NCBI GenBank assembly: GCA_903860915.1
Contig: CAIOSJ010000016.1
Location: 103,210 to 167,209, forward strand
From: an uncultured Actinomycetes bacterium
GTDB lineage: Bacteria; Actinomycetota; Acidimicrobiia; Acidimicrobiales; RAAP-2
Direction of reading: 5' to 3'
DNA: 64,000 nucleotides
The notes under the pieces are model-generated. The model was not told the DNA's origin. It was given only the letters and a program-made list of their open reading frames with translations, and searched no databases. The position numbers and the translations under genes were made by a program. Each line of letters starts with the position of its first letter. Within the stretch, counting starts at the first letter, position 1. Shown here piece after piece: positions 51,391 to 60,591 of this stretch.

Positions 51391-52137
51391 TCATCGCGGG
51401 GCACGAACCACAAAGCCCCCCGAGACTCGCTGAGCACGCCAGCCCGCCCAGCGAAATGCACCGAGGTCGGCGGACTCAGCGTCGAGAAGAAAGCGAGCCA
51501 CCCTTCCCTTTACGGCCTTGGCCGCGTGCCCGGCCGCCCCCGATCCCGCCGCCGAGACGAAATCAACGTGGACCAGATCACAGGTGGCGCCAATCATCTC
51601 ATCATCGATGGCGCTTCGATGTTCATTGGGCAGGAGATCCACGAGTACGGCACCCGCAGCGAGGTGGGCCACCTCGGGCGAGATGCGCGGCCGCCACCAC
51701 GTGGCGAGATTACCGAGGGGTGGCAGATTGGCAGACATCTTGAGTCGATAGTCCCCGATGAGATCATTGCCCGTTGACAGGCCGTAAAAACCCGAAGGGA
51801 TAATCAGGCGACTGCGCTGCGTCTCACTCACGGCCCCACTCTCGAGGTGGGTCCAGACGACGCCGTCGTAGCGCTGCCACGCGGGCAGATAACGCCCCGT
51901 ACCGGCGACCAGTTCGCCCATCGACTCCCGGCAACGCGCTAAGAGCGGCCCCCGCACAGCGAAGAGTCGGCTCTGCTCGAGCTCCGGAAGGTTCAGTGCA
52001 GTCGTGACGGCGGCGGTGACCATTCGACGAGCTTCGCCAAGACGCCGGTCGAGCGGCGTTTTTTTGACGCGCAACACGCCACCCGGGGCCTTTGCCTCCG
52101 ACGGTGGAACGAGAAGAAAAACAGCCCTACTCGCCAT
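51391..52137 (-). CDS. yaaA: YaaA/DUF328-family peroxide stress protein
   Basis: This 248-residue protein starts FLLVPPSEAKAPGG, the YaaA hallmark (L-(I/V)-P-P-S-E-x-K). It then has SGFYGLSTGNDLIGDYRLKMSANLPP, matching the family's YGLL-x-P-x-D-x-I-x-x-YRLEM block. In E. coli, YaaA lowers free iron and protects DNA during hydrogen peroxide stress. A weak AACAGT box sits six bases before ATG. It lies 39 bases upstream of the amidase start. Confidence 0.9.
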   Translation of the reverse strand: MASRAVFLLVPPSEAKAPGGVLRVKKTPLDRRLGEARRMVTAAVTTALNLPELEQSRLFAVRGPLLARCRESMGELVAGTGRYLPAWQRYDGVVWTHLESGAVSETQRSRLIIPSGFYGLSTGNDLIGDYRLKMSANLPPLGNLATWWRPRISPEVAHLAAGAVLVDLLPNEHRSAIDDEMIGATCDLVHVDFVSAAGSGAAGHAAKAVKGRVARFLLDAESADLGAFRWAGWRAQRVSGGFVVRAPR

Positions 52138-52236
52138 TATTGAACTGTTCGAATGCTGGGCGGGTCACCCGTCCAGCGTAGGGAATCCGCGACCAGACTC
52201 GCCCCTAGCGGGTGAGAAGCGACTAGGTTGACCCCC

Positions 52237-54084
52237 GTGGCGCTTAGAGGCTGGGTTCGGCGGACGCCGCAGGAGTATTGGTGGTCACTAGCGCCCCTCA
52301 TCCTGCTCTCCTTGCTCTTTTCGTGGCCCACGATTCATCACGGCTTCGCTACGGTCATCAACACGCCCCAGGGTGACTCTTCGCTCTACCTCTGGACCAA
52401 CGCCTGGGTGGCCCACGCCATCAGCCACGGCACCAACCCCTTCTTCTCCCCCGCCCTCTTCGCCCCCCAGGGCATTAACTTGCTGGCCAATCCCGTGAAT
52501 GTCGGACTGGCCATCCTCTTCACTCCCCTCACCTGGCTCGCGGGACCCGTCGCCACGCTGAACGCCCAGATTCTCCTCATCCCGATCATCAATGGACTGG
52601 CCATGGTGTACGGACTCCGGGGGTGGCTGCGTTCCCGCAGCGTGATCGTGGTTCTCGGCGTCGCGTGGGCCTTCACCCCCTTCGTGGTGAGCGCGCTGGG
52701 ACAAGATTGGACCCACGTAGCGCTCACGGCCTACCTACCCATCGCTGCTCGGCTCAGCCACGAGATTCTCACCCAGGCTCGGTGGCGCAGCGCCGTAGCC
52801 CTCGGTGTGGTGAGTGTCCTCCAACTCTTCTTCGGTACCGAAATTTTGGCGATGTCCGTCATTGTCATCGCCATGGCCGTCGGCTCTTGCCTGGTGGTCG
52901 GGGTGGGGCGCCCGGCTACTCGAATGGTGATTTCTCGCAACTTTCGCCGAACCCTGAGGGTCGTCGCAGCCGGCAGCGCCGTGGCCGGGGTGCTCGCTGC
53001 GTGGCCGCTCTGGTACATGCTGCAGGGTCCGCAACACTTCGGAAAATACGTCTGGCCCGCTTGGGTCAGTCGCGCCGGTGGTGTGCCCTGGTCCCACTTT
53101 GTCGCAACAGCCACCAACACTGTTCAATTCGACCCCTTAGTGGGACCGCTCCGCTTGCCCAACGCCGCTTCACTGGGCTGGGTCTTGCTCGGAATGGCTC
53201 TCGTCGCAATCGCGGTTGTCCCTCACGCGCTTCGTTGGGCCTTCGCCCTGTGCGTCGTCGTTGGCCTCAACGTGGCCCACGGACCCTCGGGGCCCTTCTC
53301 ACTGATGAAGCTCTTCCTCCACGTGCCGTTACTACGTAACGTGGTGGCCGAACGATTTGAACTCGTCGTTTGGTGGGCCTGTCTCATCCTGCTCGGACTC
53401 CTCGTGGAGGAGCTGGCGACGATGAAGTTGTCACCCTCGGCCCGTCGGGTACTGACGGTCTCGGTTCTCTCCTCGGCCCTGCTCTGGCCCGTCGTGGTCG
53501 ACGTCAGTGCGGGCTGGTACGCCCCACGGGCCCCCGTCGAACGCAGTGCTGAGGGACAGATACGCCTCGGATCTCACTCACGGCTCGTTAGTTTTCCGCT
53601 GCCCGCGAGCGCCACCGCCATCGAGCAGCAATTGCGTGACAACTTCCGCTACAGCCTCACCTTCGGCTACGGGCCGACCTACCGGCTCGGTGGCCCGAGT
53701 CGACAACGCGCGACGGAACTACTCTCCGGCCTCAGCAGCGCCGTCGTTACGGCCCACGCCCCGGTCCCTCGCGAGCTCGTCGAGATTGCTCACTTCTTTA
53801 CGCAAGCCCGCGTCACCGACGTGCTACTGCCACGCGCCTCCTGCGTTGGGTGGCGCTGCTACGAAGGCAACGCCCTGCCCCTGGCTGCGACCATGACCCT
53901 GATTTACGGTGCACCACGGGTCCTTGCTGACTCGTGGCACTGGCACATCACTACGCGGGTACCGTCACAGGTCGCTCTCACCCGGTCGCAGTGGTACCAG
54001 TGCAACTTCGCCTTCCACCGATATCAAATCATCGCCCTGCCGAGTTGTGTCCGCTCGGCTCAGTTACTTAACCAGCCAAGCTGA
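52237..54084 (+). CDS. Polytopic membrane protein, GT-C glycosyltransferase-like, unknown substrate
   Basis: This is a 615-residue protein with about 12 helices in its first 430 residues and a 190-residue extracytoplasmic C-terminal domain. The first loop carries INTPQGDSSLYLWTNAWV and NPFFSPALFAPQGINLL. The G-D plus distant P-x-G pattern of these loops is typical of GT-C-like sugar or phosphodolichol-type transferases of actinobacterial cell surfaces. The acceptor is unknown and no operon partner exists. GTG 52237 lies seven bases after TAGGTT (52224-52229); TTG 52228 is the alternative. Confidence 0.7.
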   Translation: MALRGWVRRTPQEYWWSLAPLILLSLLFSWPTIHHGFATVINTPQGDSSLYLWTNAWVAHAISHGTNPFFSPALFAPQGINLLANPVNVGLAILFTPLTWLAGPVATLNAQILLIPIINGLAMVYGLRGWLRSRSVIVVLGVAWAFTPFVVSALGQDWTHVALTAYLPIAARLSHEILTQARWRSAVALGVVSVLQLFFGTEILAMSVIVIAMAVGSCLVVGVGRPATRMVISRNFRRTLRVVAAGSAVAGVLAAWPLWYMLQGPQHFGKYVWPAWVSRAGGVPWSHFVATATNTVQFDPLVGPLRLPNAASLGWVLLGMALVAIAVVPHALRWAFALCVVVGLNVAHGPSGPFSLMKLFLHVPLLRNVVAERFELVVWWACLILLGLLVEELATMKLSPSARRVLTVSVLSSALLWPVVVDVSAGWYAPRAPVERSAEGQIRLGSHSRLVSFPLPASATAIEQQLRDNFRYSLTFGYGPTYRLGGPSRQRATELLSGLSSAVVTAHAPVPRELVEIAHFFTQARVTDVLLPRASCVGWRCYEGNALPLAATMTLIYGAPRVLADSWHWHITTRVPSQVALTRSQWYQCNFAFHRYQIIALPSCVRSAQLLNQPS

Positions 54085-54361
54085 TCAGCGCCGCGGTGGC
54101 GTCGCTACTGATCACGTAGTCACGAAGAAAATGACGAACCCTGATCACGGCGTCCGCGTCGAGGTCGCGGTGCACTGGTCGACCGATGGTGATGGTTTCG
54201 CCACCGACCGAGACGACCCAGTGGCCCCGATGGGACAGGTGAACATCACCGCAGCGTTCCAGCAGCGCCACCACGTCATTCCATTGAATGTTGTGGCTCG
54301 TCGGATGGCAAAAGAGTCTGGCCATTGTGCGACGGTGGTGACTGTCCAGTTTGATGGGCAT
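54068..54361 (-). CDS. HicA-like small protein, orphan
   Basis: This 97-residue protein has SHHRRTMARLFCHPTSHNIQWNDVVALLERCG at the start and a basic RPVHRDLDADAVIRVRHFL end. The order resembles the compact dsRBD-like HicA toxin fold, and similar actinobacterial proteins have the HP-x-S-x-N-I-x-W pattern. No HicB partner or other antitoxin lies next to it, so a toxin role is doubtful. GAGGAGG lies nine bases before ATG. Its end overlaps the membrane-protein gene by 17 bases. Confidence 0.65.
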   Translation of the reverse strand: MPIKLDSHHRRTMARLFCHPTSHNIQWNDVVALLERCGDVHLSHRGHWVVSVGGETITIGRPVHRDLDADAVIRVRHFLRDYVISSDATAALISLAG

Positions 54362-54422
54362 AACTTCGAACCTCCTCTGCGGGGCCGAGCCGTTCGAGCC
54401 CTACCTAGGTACTATCCCCCCG

Positions 54423-55637
54423 CTAGGGGGTGATGTCAAGAACACCCACCAGCTCGACGTGTTCGGTCATGGGAAAGAGGTCGAAAGCCCGCAGCGACGT
54501 CAGTCGGTAGCCCGAAGTAACGGCAATCCCGATGTCGCGGGCGAAGGTTGCTGCGTCGCAGCTGACGTAGACGATGCGGCGAGGGGCACGGCGGGTTAAG
54601 GCGTTCATCACCGCCTTACCGGCCCCGGAGCGGGGCGGGTCGAGAACAACGACGTCGTCTTTTTGGACCGCATCATTAATGGCTCGGGGTGTTACCGCCC
54701 AGTCGCGCACAATCAGATGGCGGCGGTCGCCCGCGTTCTTTATGGCGTCGCGGACGGAGAATTCCGAGTTCTCGATGGCCGTGACCTTGCCCGTGCGTCC
54801 CACCGCGTCGGCCAGGGCCACCGCGAAGAGACCGACCCCACTGTAGAGATCAACGACTCGGTCGCCGGGCTGAACCTTGGCGCCGGCCAGCACGGCCGCG
54901 ACCAGGGTCTCGGGTGCAGATTCGTGTGACTGCCAAAACGAGAGTGGGCCCACGCGGTAGCGACCCGCGCCGACTGACACCGTCGAGTGCGTCGAAGAAT
55001 CTAGCGGCTCTCCGCGCAAGGTCGTCACCTCGAAGAGCGCCCCATCGTCGGTATCGTGACGGACAACAGCGAAGGCTTCGCCATCGCCAATGGCCCGCAG
55101 TTCGACCTCATCGGCGCCGGCCCAATTGGTTTCAAAGGCCACAGCAAAACTCTCGTGAGCGATCCAGCAGCTGCTTAAGGGAACAATCTCGTGGCTGCGA
55201 TATTGACGAAGACCGAGTCGCCCGTCTTCGGTGACCGCACAGCGCAGCCGCGTTCTCGATCCCTGCGCTCGAGTCGTGGCCTCGATCGTCACGGCCACTT
55301 CGATCTTGGCGATGCGCCGAAGGTGTTCGGCCACGATGGTGGACTTCCAACTTTCTTGAGCCAGTGCTGAGGCGTGCTGTAAATCACAACCCCCGCAGAG
55401 CTCGGGACGGGCGTAGGGACAGGGCGGCGTGACCCGCTGTTCGCTCGCTTCTAAAATTTCGACGGCGCTGGCGCGAAGAAATGACGAGGTCTGCTCAAAT
55501 ATTTTTGCCCGAACGAGTTCGCCAGGGAGCGAATTCCGCACGAAAACGACCTGGCCGGCGGGCACCCGACCGACGCCGCCACCGGTGGCGGGCCGTTCGA
55601 CACGTACATCGCACATTACTTCGGGGTCATCATTCAC
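54423..55637 (-). CDS. RNA (uracil-5)-methyltransferase, RlmD/TrmA family
   Basis: This 404-residue SAM enzyme methylates uracil C5 in 23S rRNA or tRNA. An N-terminal TRAM domain (about 1-60) is followed by the iron-sulfur cysteines CPYARPELCGGCDLQH, the SAM motif VVDLYSGVGLFAVALA, DPPRSGAGK and the nucleophile Cys in YVSCDAATFARD. The C-terminal LRAFDLFPMTEHVE matches the family end. The GTG start lies six bases from TAGGGT (55649-55644). RlmD and RlmC cannot be distinguished by eye. Confidence 0.93.
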   Translation of the reverse strand: MNDDPEVMCDVRVERPATGGGVGRVPAGQVVFVRNSLPGELVRAKIFEQTSSFLRASAVEILEASEQRVTPPCPYARPELCGGCDLQHASALAQESWKSTIVAEHLRRIAKIEVAVTIEATTRAQGSRTRLRCAVTEDGRLGLRQYRSHEIVPLSSCWIAHESFAVAFETNWAGADEVELRAIGDGEAFAVVRHDTDDGALFEVTTLRGEPLDSSTHSTVSVGAGRYRVGPLSFWQSHESAPETLVAAVLAGAKVQPGDRVVDLYSGVGLFAVALADAVGRTGKVTAIENSEFSVRDAIKNAGDRRHLIVRDWAVTPRAINDAVQKDDVVVLDPPRSGAGKAVMNALTRRAPRRIVYVSCDAATFARDIGIAVTSGYRLTSLRAFDLFPMTEHVELVGVLDITP

Positions 55638-55745
55638 TCCCCCACCCTAACGAGGGTGCCACAGCCTTGATTGGCGAGTAGGGAGCAATAGGCCCAAAAA
55701 TAACGCCGTCCGTCTTCCAAGGGCCTGATTTGTTACAGTAAGCAA
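55638..55745. promoter_or_regulatory. Divergent leaderless promoters, RNA methyltransferase / copper monooxygenase-like gene
   Basis: TAGGGT (55649-55644, minus) precedes the methyltransferase GTG by six bases. TACAGT (55734-55739, plus) precedes the ATG at 55746 by six. The remaining spacer shows no palindrome I trust. Confidence 0.5.
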
Positions 55746-56978
55746 ATGGTGAAAACTTCAAATAAATTAATGCGTCGACTGCTCGCCGTTGGCGCCATGT
55801 TGCTGTTAGGCGTCACTGCCCCGAGTTTCGCGAATGCGGCCGTCCACCACCACGCTGCCACGACGACCACCACGACCACGGTGCCTAGCTTTTGTGCCAC
55901 CAAGCCCTGCCTCTCGACCCTGATCACCATCCCCGAATCCAAGGCGGGCGGTTACAAACCAGTCGCGCCAGCCGGAGCCACCGACCTCTATCGCTGCAGC
56001 TTCTTCGATCCGAAGTACACCAGCGACCAGATGATCATTGGCAGCACCTTTAGTGCACAGAACCACGGCACCACCGCCAAGCCGGTGATTGAAATTCACC
56101 ACGCCATTTTGTACCAAGTCCCCCCCAACCAGGTCGCCTCAGCGAAGGCCCTGGGATCGAGCTGGACCTGCTTCGGCTCACCCACCCCAGCCACCAGTCT
56201 CGCCGGTCTGGGTGCCATGCCCTGGGCCGCCGCCTGGGCTCCTGGATCCAGTACCGCTTTGCGCCCCGCCGGCTACGGCACCCCAGTGGAAAAGGGCTCG
56301 GGCTACATCCTTCAGATTCACTACAACTTGCTCGTCGCCGACGTCAAGGACAACTCCTCGATGAATATCATCACCACCCCCGCAGCGACGAGTGGCCTCA
56401 CCGCGCTGCAGGGCTGGCAGCTCGTGGCCCCACCGGACCTCCCGTGCCCAACTGGCGTGAAGGGAACCCTGTGCAACAAGGCCAACTCAGTTGCCGATCT
56501 AGGAAAGCGCTTTGGATCGAGTTCCGTCCAGTTCGATTCACTGATCGAAATGATCTGCAAGGCCACGACCGGCAGTGACCCCAATTGGCAGACCGCTACC
56601 TCGACATCCTGCATCTGGCAGTGGCCGAAGCGCAGCTCGGCGGTAACCCTGCACACCGTGGGTGCCCACATGCACTTGTTAGGTAAGACCCTGTCTCTGG
56701 ACCTCTGTCACACGGACGCCACCTGTACTAATTCCAGCAAAGTGCGAGCTCTCTTTGTCAACAGCTACAACTTTGACAATCAGCAGAGCTACCCCATTGC
56801 GCCCACTGTGCTGCACCCTGGTGACTACGTCAAGGTGACCTGCACCTACGACCCGAAACTGCGTGCCTTTAATCCTCAGACCAAGAAACTTCCTCCGCGC
56901 TTCATCGTGTGGGGTGACGGTTCGAGCGACGAAATGTGCCTCTCCACCGTGGGCTACTCCGAAGGTGCCGGCAGTTAA
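55746..56978 (+). CDS. Secreted copper type II monooxygenase-like protein (PHM/DBH family), copy 1
   Basis: This 410-residue exported protein has a Sec signal to about residue 31 and a short Thr/His-rich stretch. It has the paired beta-sandwich layout of peptidylglycine and dopamine monooxygenases. All six copper ligands are in place: His117 and His118 (EIHHAIL) with His191 (QIHYNLL) for one copper, and His307, His309 (AHMHLLG) and Met396 (SSDEMCL) for the other. WGDGSSDEMC is the strongest family block. A paralogue follows 28 bases later. Such enzymes hydroxylate C-H bonds using ascorbate and O2. The substrate is unknown, and disulfide cysteines are abundant. Confidence 0.82.
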   Translation: MVKTSNKLMRRLLAVGAMLLLGVTAPSFANAAVHHHAATTTTTTTVPSFCATKPCLSTLITIPESKAGGYKPVAPAGATDLYRCSFFDPKYTSDQMIIGSTFSAQNHGTTAKPVIEIHHAILYQVPPNQVASAKALGSSWTCFGSPTPATSLAGLGAMPWAAAWAPGSSTALRPAGYGTPVEKGSGYILQIHYNLLVADVKDNSSMNIITTPAATSGLTALQGWQLVAPPDLPCPTGVKGTLCNKANSVADLGKRFGSSSVQFDSLIEMICKATTGSDPNWQTATSTSCIWQWPKRSSAVTLHTVGAHMHLLGKTLSLDLCHTDATCTNSSKVRALFVNSYNFDNQQSYPIAPTVLHPGDYVKVTCTYDPKLRAFNPQTKKLPPRFIVWGDGSSDEMCLSTVGYSEGAGS

Positions 56979-57006
56979 CGAGTTGTAACGAGCGAGAGGT
57001 GGAACC

Positions 57007-58134
57007 ATGGGTTCACCGTTGAGTCGACGTTTTAAAATAGTGGCGGCGCTGGGCGTCCTCACCGCCTCATGCGTGTTACCGTTCACCCCCGCCTCGAGCG
57101 CAACAGCGCACAGCGTTTCGCTCACCAAGGTCTCCATTCCCGAATCCGCGACCGGAGGCTACGTGCCGTCCCCGCCCGCGGGAGCCACGGACGATTACCG
57201 TTGCACCTTCTTTGATCCCAAATTCACCTCCGACCAGATCATGACGAAGGCTGTTTATACCGCGCAGAACCACGCGGGAAAGTTTGAAGTACACCACGCC
57301 ATTTTGTACCTGGTCGCCAAGTCACAGGTCTCCCAGTATCAAAATGCCGGAGTGAAGCACGCGTGGAGCTGCTTCAGCCCCTCGGGCGTAGCGTGGCTGA
57401 CGTCGTGGGCACCAGGTCGAAACGCGGATATTGCGCCCACCGGATACGGCATGTCGATTCCCGCGGGCTCGGCTTTCGTCCTCGAGACGCACTACAACAC
57501 TCTGGCCGGTAAGGCCCGTGACAACTCCTACTTCACTCTGAGCACTATTCCCAATGCCGGCAGTGGCCTCACCCCTTTGAATTACAACCTGGTCCTCGCC
57601 CCGCCCGACCTCCCCTGCCCCGCCGGAGAAAAAGGAGCGCTCTGCGACAAGTCGGCTTCGTTGCTGGACCTCGCGAAGAGATTCGGCGCGAGTGCAGTCG
57701 GCTTTACCGCTGGACTGGAGGCTCAGTGCAGCCACTCGACCGCCGCCTACGACCCCAACTGGCAAACCGCCACCTCCACATCCTGTATCAGCCAGATCAG
57801 CGGTACCGAAACCATCCACCGCATCGCTGCGCACATGCACATGTTGGGCAAGACCTTCACTTTTGAGCTCTGTGGCGCGGACCGTAGTTGCACTAAGTCC
57901 ACCAAGGCCCTCTTCGTGGCCAGCTACAGCTTTGACAACCAGCAGGCGTACACCATTCCGGCCACCACCGTGAACGCCGGAAGTTACGTCAAAGTCACGT
58001 GCTCTTTCGACCCCCTGCTACGTCGCTTCAATCCTCAGACGAAGAACTTGCCCAATCGCTACATCACCTGGGGCGACGGTTCGAGCGACGAAATGTGCCT
58101 CGCCATCTTGGGTGTCTCCGGGGGAATTAGTTAA
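57007..58134 (+). CDS. Secreted copper type II monooxygenase-like protein (PHM/DBH family), copy 2
   Basis: This is a 375-residue paralogue of the preceding protein, similar along its whole length (TSDQ, AQNH, APPDLPCP, NWQTATSTSC, HMH-x-LGKT, NPQTK, WGDGSSDEMCL). Copper ligands are His96, His97, His162, His276, His278 and Met363. A Sec signal ends near residue 34. It lacks the Thr/His-rich insert of copy 1. GAGGTGG lies five bases before ATG, so it is probably translated from the copy 1 mRNA. The stop overlaps the convergent amidotransferase gene by eight bases. The copies are diverged enough to have separate roles. Confidence 0.82.
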   Translation: MGSPLSRRFKIVAALGVLTASCVLPFTPASSATAHSVSLTKVSIPESATGGYVPSPPAGATDDYRCTFFDPKFTSDQIMTKAVYTAQNHAGKFEVHHAILYLVAKSQVSQYQNAGVKHAWSCFSPSGVAWLTSWAPGRNADIAPTGYGMSIPAGSAFVLETHYNTLAGKARDNSYFTLSTIPNAGSGLTPLNYNLVLAPPDLPCPAGEKGALCDKSASLLDLAKRFGASAVGFTAGLEAQCSHSTAAYDPNWQTATSTSCISQISGTETIHRIAAHMHMLGKTFTFELCGADRSCTKSTKALFVASYSFDNQQAYTIPATTVNAGSYVKVTCSFDPLLRRFNPQTKNLPNRYITWGDGSSDEMCLAILGVSGGIS

Positions 58135-58798
58135 GCCCAGCGTTCGCCAGCACCGCAGCGACGAGTTGAGAAACATTGCTCCGCAGAGTGTCAATCTGAA
58201 GGTCGGCAAACTCACAATCCCGCAGCGCCTCGGGCGTCTCACTACGTGGATCGAGACCAGCCGCGAACCACCCTCGCAGTTGCGCACCATCCACCTCGGG
58301 GTGGAACTGGACGCCGAAGTGGCGCCCGATGGTGAAAATTTGCACCGCCTCGGGAGTGGCACCCAGGAGTTCTGCGTTGGGGGGTAGATGGCAATGATCA
58401 TCGTGGTACGCGAACCAGGGGCCGCGGGGTACATCCGCGTCGTGGATTGAGACTGTCAACCAGCCAACTTCACCCCGGGGGGCGGGGCCAACGCTGCCCC
58501 CACTCATCAGACAGAGCGCCTGGGCCCCGAAGCAGACGCCCAAGATGGCAATTCCCTGAGCGTCAGCGAGCCGCAGGTAGGTCATCTCCTCACCAAACCA
58601 CGACGCGGTGACTTCGGGGTCGTAGACCGAGGATTTCGAACCGAGAACCACCACGAGGTCGACCGCCTCTAGAGGCGGCCAGTCCATACCGGGGACGACG
58701 AGATACGACGACAGCGACCAGCCCCGATCGCTGAGTGCGTCACCCACTAAGCCGATATGGTCCTCCTCGTGGTGTCGAAGGACCAGGGCGTGACTCAC
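58127..58798 (-). CDS. Class I glutamine amidotransferase-like protein
   Basis: This 223-residue stand-alone GATase1 domain has the nucleophile elbow GVCFGAQALC, whose Cys should attack glutamine, and the catalytic His-x-Glu in FGVQFHPEVDG. Such proteins are often glutamine amidotransferases or gamma-glutamyl hydrolase-like enzymes acting on small molecules (for example GMP synthase-like or PuuD-like). No synthetase domain is fused. It begins four bases within the FMN reductase gene (ATGA), forming a two-gene unit. Confidence 0.85.
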   Translation of the reverse strand: MSHALVLRHHEEDHIGLVGDALSDRGWSLSSYLVVPGMDWPPLEAVDLVVVLGSKSSVYDPEVTASWFGEEMTYLRLADAQGIAILGVCFGAQALCLMSGGSVGPAPRGEVGWLTVSIHDADVPRGPWFAYHDDHCHLPPNAELLGATPEAVQIFTIGRHFGVQFHPEVDGAQLRGWFAAGLDPRSETPEALRDCEFADLQIDTLRSNVSQLVAAVLANAGLN

Positions 58799-59406
58799 GA
58801 ACTGAGTGACGCCACTACTGCCGCCCAGTTGGCTTCCAGCGCACCGCTGACGTCAGTTTCGACAATGTTGACGAGAACGCGAATGGCCAGTGCGACTTGT
58901 TGTAGCGCCGCCGGCTCCATGATTACTTCGCCGTCGACCACCGAAATCTTGGCTCCCGCTTGGGTGATGACGCAGTCGGGCTGCGGTACCGAAAAGCCGC
59001 CCAGGTGTCCCCAGTATATCTTCAGCTCCGTCAGGGAACGAACTCCGTTCGTCGCCGACATCGTGGTTACGAGCGCGTTCATGGGCTTACCCACCACACA
59101 GTTCTGCGGCAACATTGGTCGTGAGGCCCAGTCGATGACGTTCTTCACCAGCCCCGGCAGGGCGTAGTTGTACTCCGGCGTCGACCAAAAGACCCCGTCA
59201 GCCGAGGAAATCGCCTCCCGCAGAGCGAGCACGGAGGCCGGGGCGTCGGCTCCGTCGTGGTCGGCGTTGTAGGGAGGAATCGCGGCGAGGTCGAAGAATT
59301 CAGCGTGATAGCCCTTCGGCAAAGCCTTGGCCGCTACCGACATGACCTTTTTATTGAAGGAATCGGCTCGCAAGGATCCGCAGAGGAAGAGTATGGATTT
59401 GGACAT
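58795..59406 (-). CDS. NADPH-dependent FMN reductase / quinone reductase-like flavoprotein
   Basis: This 203-residue flavodoxin-like reductase has LCGSLRADSFNKKV (phosphate-binding GSLR-x-x-S) and STPEYNYALPGLVKNVIDWASR (the family's PEYN-x-x-x-PG box). It reduces FMN or quinones, or azo compounds and chromate in relatives, using NADPH. It is cotranscribed with the amidotransferase. The divergent dienelactone hydrolase starts 49 bases away, and TAGACT at about 59422-59417 is a likely -10 with a short leader. Confidence 0.9.
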   Translation of the reverse strand: MSKSILFLCGSLRADSFNKKVMSVAAKALPKGYHAEFFDLAAIPPYNADHDGADAPASVLALREAISSADGVFWSTPEYNYALPGLVKNVIDWASRPMLPQNCVVGKPMNALVTTMSATNGVRSLTELKIYWGHLGGFSVPQPDCVITQAGAKISVVDGEVIMEPAALQQVALAIRVLVNIVETDVSGALEANWAAVVASLSS

Positions 59407-59454
59407 ATGTATCCAGAGTCTAGGCTCGAAATCGTCTAGGAATTCGAGGAAAAT

Positions 59455-60267
59455 ATGACCAGCCCCACAGAAGCGCTCGCGGACTTCGAAATGTCACACT
59501 TCACCGCAGGGGGTTCGACCCGGGTCGTCTACCGCTTGGGTGCCGGTCCGGCCGTTCTCGTACTTTCGGAAATTCCCGGCATCACTCCCCTCGTCGCCGC
59601 TTTCGCGCGACAGGTCGCCGCCCGAGGTCACCGCGTTGTGCTGCCCCACCTCTTTGGTCGAGACGGCCATAGCCCGAACAACAGCGAGTACCGCAAAACA
59701 ATTCAAGAAGTCTGCATTTCGCGGGAGTTCACGCTCTTCGCGACAAAAAAATCTTCCCGGATCACGAAGTGGTTAAACGAGTTGGCGCAGTATGAGCACG
59801 AAGCCAATGGCGGCCCGGGGGTTGGCGTGGTCGGGATGTGCCTCACCGGTGGTTTCGCACTCGCCATGATGGTCGATCCCGTGGTGGTTGCCCCCGTCCT
59901 CTCACAACCCTCGCTGCCCATTGGACTACTGCGACGCCAGCGCGCCCGGGCCGCGGTCGGCCTCTCGGACGACGAACTCGAGCGAGTGAAGCAGCGAGTC
60001 GCAGCCGGAACCTGCGTCCTCGCGCTGCGCTTCACCGGTGACAGCCTCGTTCCCGCCGAACGCTTCGCAACTCTTCGCCGCGAACTGGGTGATGGCTTTA
60101 TCGGCGTCGAGATTGATTCTTCCGCGAACAACCCCTGGGGCTATCCGCCCGCGGCGCACTCAGTTCTCACCGAGCACCTCGGCCCGGAGGGTGACACCCC
60201 AACTCGCCGAGCCCTAGAGCAAGTGCTGGACTTTTTCGACGAACGCTTGGCCTCGCCCGGCGCGTAG
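59455..60267 (+). CDS. Dienelactone hydrolase-family protein
   Basis: This 270-residue alpha/beta hydrolase has GVVGMCLTGGFALAM, whose Cys is the nucleophile of the dienelactone hydrolase G-x-C-x-G-G box, and SEIPGITPLVAAFA replacing the classical HE-x-x-G-x-x-P start. RFTGDSLVP and an AAHSVLTEH segment hold the Asp and His. The DLH family acts on lactones and carboxymethylenebutenolide-type substrates; this one is longer than DLH (about 236) and has an insert around residues 150-190. GAGG lies eight bases before ATG. Confidence 0.85.
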   Translation: MTSPTEALADFEMSHFTAGGSTRVVYRLGAGPAVLVLSEIPGITPLVAAFARQVAARGHRVVLPHLFGRDGHSPNNSEYRKTIQEVCISREFTLFATKKSSRITKWLNELAQYEHEANGGPGVGVVGMCLTGGFALAMMVDPVVVAPVLSQPSLPIGLLRRQRARAAVGLSDDELERVKQRVAAGTCVLALRFTGDSLVPAERFATLRRELGDGFIGVEIDSSANNPWGYPPAAHSVLTEHLGPEGDTPTRRALEQVLDFFDERLASPGA

Positions 60268-60271
60268 GCGA

Positions 60272-60553
60272 TCAGCCTTCGGGCAGATTCCAGCCCATGC
60301 CCCCGGCCACCTCTTTGCAGGTGGGACAAATGGGGTACTTCTTGGGGTCCCGCCCGGGCACCCAGATTTTTCCGCACAGGGCTTTCACCGGGGTCGCGTT
60401 GATCATCCCCTCGACCACCGAGTTGCCAAGGGGCACGAAATCACCCTTTTTCGGGGTGTAGCCCTCGAGAACGATGTGGGTGAATCGCTCGTGATCCCCC
60501 TGGTCAACTTCAGGAGTGGTTGTTACGACGAGTTCGGTTTCAATCATGGCCAC
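60272..60553 (-). CDS. DUF3039 protein, zinc-ribbon-like
   Basis: This 93-residue protein has CGKIWVPGRDPKKYPICPTC with C-x17-C-x2-C spacing, the actinobacterial DUF3039 signature. It may bind zinc; no function is known. The GTG start lies six bases from TATCCT (60565-60560), the leaderless pattern; an ATG two codons later is possible. It is divergent from the next small gene by 38 bases. Confidence 0.85.
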   Translation of the reverse strand: MAMIETELVVTTTPEVDQGDHERFTHIVLEGYTPKKGDFVPLGNSVVEGMINATPVKALCGKIWVPGRDPKKYPICPTCKEVAGGMGWNLPEG

Positions 60554-60591
60554 GTAGTGAGGATAGAGGGCTTTAGTAACCTTCGGGTGTC

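Noticed and set aside
54068..54361. A toxin-antitoxin system
   Set aside because: Only a HicA-like gene is seen; there is no antitoxin partner on either side.
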